NCBI GenBank assembly: GCA_029817715.1
Contig: JARUPY010000606.1
Span: 5,952,001-6,016,000 of the forward strand
Length of the DNA stretch: 64,000 nt
Reading direction: 5' to 3'
From: Melastoma dodecandrum
Lineage: Eukaryota; Streptophyta; Magnoliopsida; Myrtales; Melastomataceae
The position numbers and the translations under genes are program-made. Within the stretch, counting starts at the first letter, position 1. Every line of letters starts with the position of its first letter. The notes below the pieces were generated by a model. That model did not search any database, was not told the origin of the DNA, and saw nothing but the letters and a program-made list of their open reading frames with translations. Below are positions 61,401 through 64,000 of this stretch, one piece after another.

Positions 61401-62680
61401 CTAAAGGATGCATTCCTGCTACAGTAGTTACTCCTGACAATAGTGCAAAACCACCCAAGTCTGTGTCACCCCTTTGTGTTGGTGATGAATACCTGAAACA
61501 ATCTTGCAGGAAGAACCTCTGCACATCTAGTCTCATGAAGGAAATCAGGAGTTTAACTTCCTCGGCATCATATGCTTCTCCTGAATGTAAGCCGTTGAGG
61601 AGGAGGAGAGATATGACAGATGTTTGTGTCTTGTTCAGCCAGCACTTGGATGATGATACGGTTAAGCAACAGAAAAAGGTAATTCCTCGAAGTTACCTTA
61701 TATTTTCATTGCAAAAATTTCACAGGGATCTTGCGAACATAGTGAGCTCAGCTCGAAATTTGGTTTGGGCTTCTTACCCCTGCTTGCGTAAATGGCATAA
61801 ATTTTGAGCAGATTCTGGGTCGCCTGGGAGCTTCCACTGCATCATCCATTGAGGCGGCCACCCACTTTGTAGCTGATGAATTTGTGCGCACAAGAAATAT
61901 GCTGGAGGCAATTGCTTCGGGCAAGCCAGTGGTTACAAATTTGTGGCTAGAATCTTGTGGGCAATCTTGCTGCTTTCTTGACGAGAAGAATTATATACTA
62001 AGGGATACAAAGAAGGAAAAGCAGTTTGGATTTAGTATGCCTGGTTCTTTGGCTCGTGCATCACAGCGTCCACTTCTGCAGGTAATTTTAAATGATTGTT
62101 GTCGTGTTTAGCATCAAATGGGTTGGGTTTCCACATCTCGTTGATCTTCGGAGTCTTCTTCAGGGTAAGAAAGTCTTGATTACCCCGAATACGAAACCCG
62201 GTAAAGAGACTATATCAAACTTGGTGAAGGCAGTTAAGGGTCAAGTAAGCAACCGCATCGGCTTTTCAAGAGAACTTTTTATCTCCGACATAATGTCCAA
62301 AAATAGTTCCTTTAACCCAAACTTCGTTCTTAACTTTAGCCAATCGAAAGGATCGGCCGATCTGGGCTGAAATATGGCCAAGTACCCGATGATCTATTAA
62401 TCTTATCGTGCGAGGACGACTACGAGACCTGCCTTCCTTTCCTCGAGAAAGGTCACTGATCCGATTCCTTCTGCTCGACATTCCAGGAAAAATCTTACTG
62501 ATACATCTTCTGTCCTCGCTTTTTGCAGGCGCACCAATCTACAGCTCGGAGCTCTTGCTGAACGGGATAGTGACCCAGAGGCTGGAATACGAGCGGTTTA
62601 TCTCCGCAGCCTCTTCTTCATATCGATGTTGCATGCCGATTCTCCTCGTATACTTATCAAAATCAAACCCTGTTGTTTGA
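58448..62680 (+). CDS. Tandem-BRCT protein with TQ-rich repeat array (DNA-damage response type)
   Basis: Six exons (58448-59255, 59868-61678, 61812-62081, 62164-62244, 62340-62451, 62529-62680) close in phase to 1,077 residues. Residues about 26-195 are five and a half copies of a 32-residue repeat (consensus QTQVLDQFEETQLVNFDCET, then QVVDFEEGLGNV) carrying twelve TQ dipeptides, the ATM/ATR consensus. Then come an acidic Ser/Glu region, the SVRRGFTSVRSASMRASGLAAR motif, a long Lys/Ser-rich disordered middle, and two C-terminal BRCT domains: TDVCVLFSQHLDDDT to THFVADEFVRTRNMLEAIASG and VVTNLWLESC, then GKKVLITPN to SELLLNGIV. The architecture resembles MDC1/PTIP-like readers; a plant relative I recall is At4g03130. 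A role in damage signalling is inferred. The start ATG was chosen because MAEGVTVDE precedes the repeats; no stop interrupts the chain. Confidence 0.85.
58523..59035 (+). repeat. 96-bp in-frame coding minisatellite
   Basis: Copies start at 58523, 58619, 58715, 58811, 58907 and 59003 (the last is cut after DQFEVV). Each unit opens with caggtcttggatcagttc-type sequence. The period is exactly 96 bases, so the reading frame is kept whatever the copy number. Confidence 0.95.
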
Positions 62681-64000
62681 GTGCAGGCACAGACTGTTTG
62701 CAGATCATGTAAGGAGGACTCGTTCCACGACGTGGGTGAAAAAGGGTGGCAAAAATTTTGTTCCTTTGCTGAAAACGTAAAAGAAAATGAAGAAAACGAA
62801 ATTTTGTGGGGCAAATTCCAATTTTATGTAAATAACTGAATTTTCCAGGTCAACCCCGGAACCGTTCTTTAGTTATTATTGGAGGTGGTGGCGGGAACAG
62901 TCAATTATTGCACGACGCCGCAGGCCAACAACGACTTCGATTCACGTTCACCACACCAATTCTTCTTCGACAACGTTGATATGTAAAATAATCTCTGAAG
63001 GAGTTTAGTTACACGGAAATATATAGATTTTACTTTAAGAAAATAATTGAAATAGTGTTCATATGGTGTTAAATGAGAAAAATATAATGTTCGAAATTGG
63101 ATCGATATTATTTTTAAAATTTGGAAATTATTTTTTTTTTTCAAATAAAGTTAAAATAGTCGAAAGCCCTTTCTTTCGTAGCGTGTGGGTGTACAGTAAT
63201 TGGACACCCTTCCAGGGAACTGAATAAAATAACGTAGGTGAGATCAAGAAGGTTCTTTTACCACTCCGTTTTGATCCCCTGCTAACGAGACCACACTTGT
63301 AATGGTGAAACTGCGCCCTCGGGAAGCTGACACGTCACCCGCCCAACTGACATGACATGCGTGCTTACGTAAGATGCTGTCCGTCTTCATCTTCACACCT
63401 TCACTCCCCACCCTCTCTCTCTCTCTCTAGTGGTTTCATTATCGTATCCATGTGTTCGTCTGATGCCCGCGTAATAGCCTTCGGAAGGATCCATCGCCAA
63501 CTTCCTCCGCTTCCTTATCCCCTCCCTCCTGGACGCTGGTGAACTTATTACATCCCCATTTCCCTAGTCTCCCTCGGAGCTTCTCCCCCACCCTGTTCTT
63601 TTATCGTCATCGTGGAATTCGCCCATCGAGCTGCGTTGGATGGTCCGTTGGTTTCGTCTTCTTGGGTGTCTGAAAGTTTGAGCTTTTTTTTTTGTGCTGC
63701 AGCGGCCTTTCCTTGTCATTGGAAATTTGCTGCTAGTTGAACGAGTGGATTGATTCGTGTTCGTCATTTTGATTGCCGGCGTCACTGTTCTCTTATCTTC
63801 TATTATCGCCTTGGGGAGGATTTTTTTTCCGTTTTTATGTTGTGGTTGTGTATTAGTTATCTTCTATTATAGCCTTGGGGAGGATTTTTTTTCCGTTTTT
63901 ATGTTGTGGTTGTGTATTAGTTTAAGGCTTAGTAGCGAAGCGAAACTCCTGCCTAAGCTCATTCCGCCATAGTGTGCACTCTTGGAAGTGGCTGAACTGA
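62681..64000. other. 3' flank of the BRCT gene and CT-rich region at the window end
   Basis: 62950-63180 is AT-rich. From about 63370 the sequence turns CT-rich with a (CT)n tract at 63412-63429, looking like the promoter and 5' leader of a + strand gene that continues beyond the window. No start codon or family could be assigned. A 64-bp tandem duplication lies at 63793-63920. Confidence 0.4.
63793..63920. repeat. 64-bp tandem duplication
   Basis: Two consecutive copies starting at 63793 and 63857, each from ttatcttctattat to tgtggttgtgtattag, differing at a single base (tcgcc against tagcc). Confidence 0.93.

Overview
This is nuclear DNA from a flowering plant. The genes are split by many short GT-AG introns with AT-rich interiors, they encode plant-specific families (an RLCK-VII kinase, a CC-type glutaredoxin, a plastid acyl carrier protein, a CHY/RING E3), and the gaps hold LINE, LTR, Mutator-like and plastid-derived sequence. 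I cannot name the species. Nothing suggests a bacterial operon, phage or CRISPR locus, and I found no convincing new multi-gene system. The interest lies in individual gene structures and in the debris between and within genes.

Layout. About 0.7-17 kb: the 3' portion (about 40 exons) of the plant MON2 homologue, + strand, with its 5' end outside the window. Its introns carry three 5'-truncated LINE tails, all on the opposite strand. 20.1-22.7 kb: a five-finger CCCH protein of the ZFN type (+). 25.3-23.9 kb: a Topors-like RING E3 (-). 26.7-26.4 kb: a ROXY-type glutaredoxin broken by one missing base (-). 28.9-31.6 kb: an intact PBL27-like receptor-like cytoplasmic kinase (+). 32.9-36.1 kb: a decayed class-3 lipase with a duplicated exon and an LTR-like insertion. 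37.8-37.2 kb: an acidic, probably myristoylated protein (-). 38.2-39.5 kb: a dead Mutator-like element. 40.3-42.6 kb: a CHY/RING E3 of the MIEL1/RZPF34 type (+). 43.1-44.2 kb: candidate small proteins. 47.7-44.7 kb: a plastid-targeted NAD(P)-binding Rossmann protein (-). 49.6-54.6 kb: an uncharacterised CxxC-H-C protein gene (+) with two in-frame stops. A rbcL/ndhB chimera of plastid DNA lies just upstream, probably in its leader intron. 55.4-57.3 kb: plastid acyl carrier protein (+). 58.4-62.7 kb: a tandem-BRCT protein with a 96-bp coding repeat rich in TQ sites (+). The last 1.3 kb holds no coding region I recognise.

The genes are unrelated housekeeping and signalling loci (endosomal trafficking, RNA binding, ubiquitin ligation, immunity, fatty-acid synthesis, DNA-damage response) and do not form a pathway. 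Exon borders were placed by eye from splice signals, reading phase and remembered family sequences, without transcript data. Where a full exon chain is given, the phases close.
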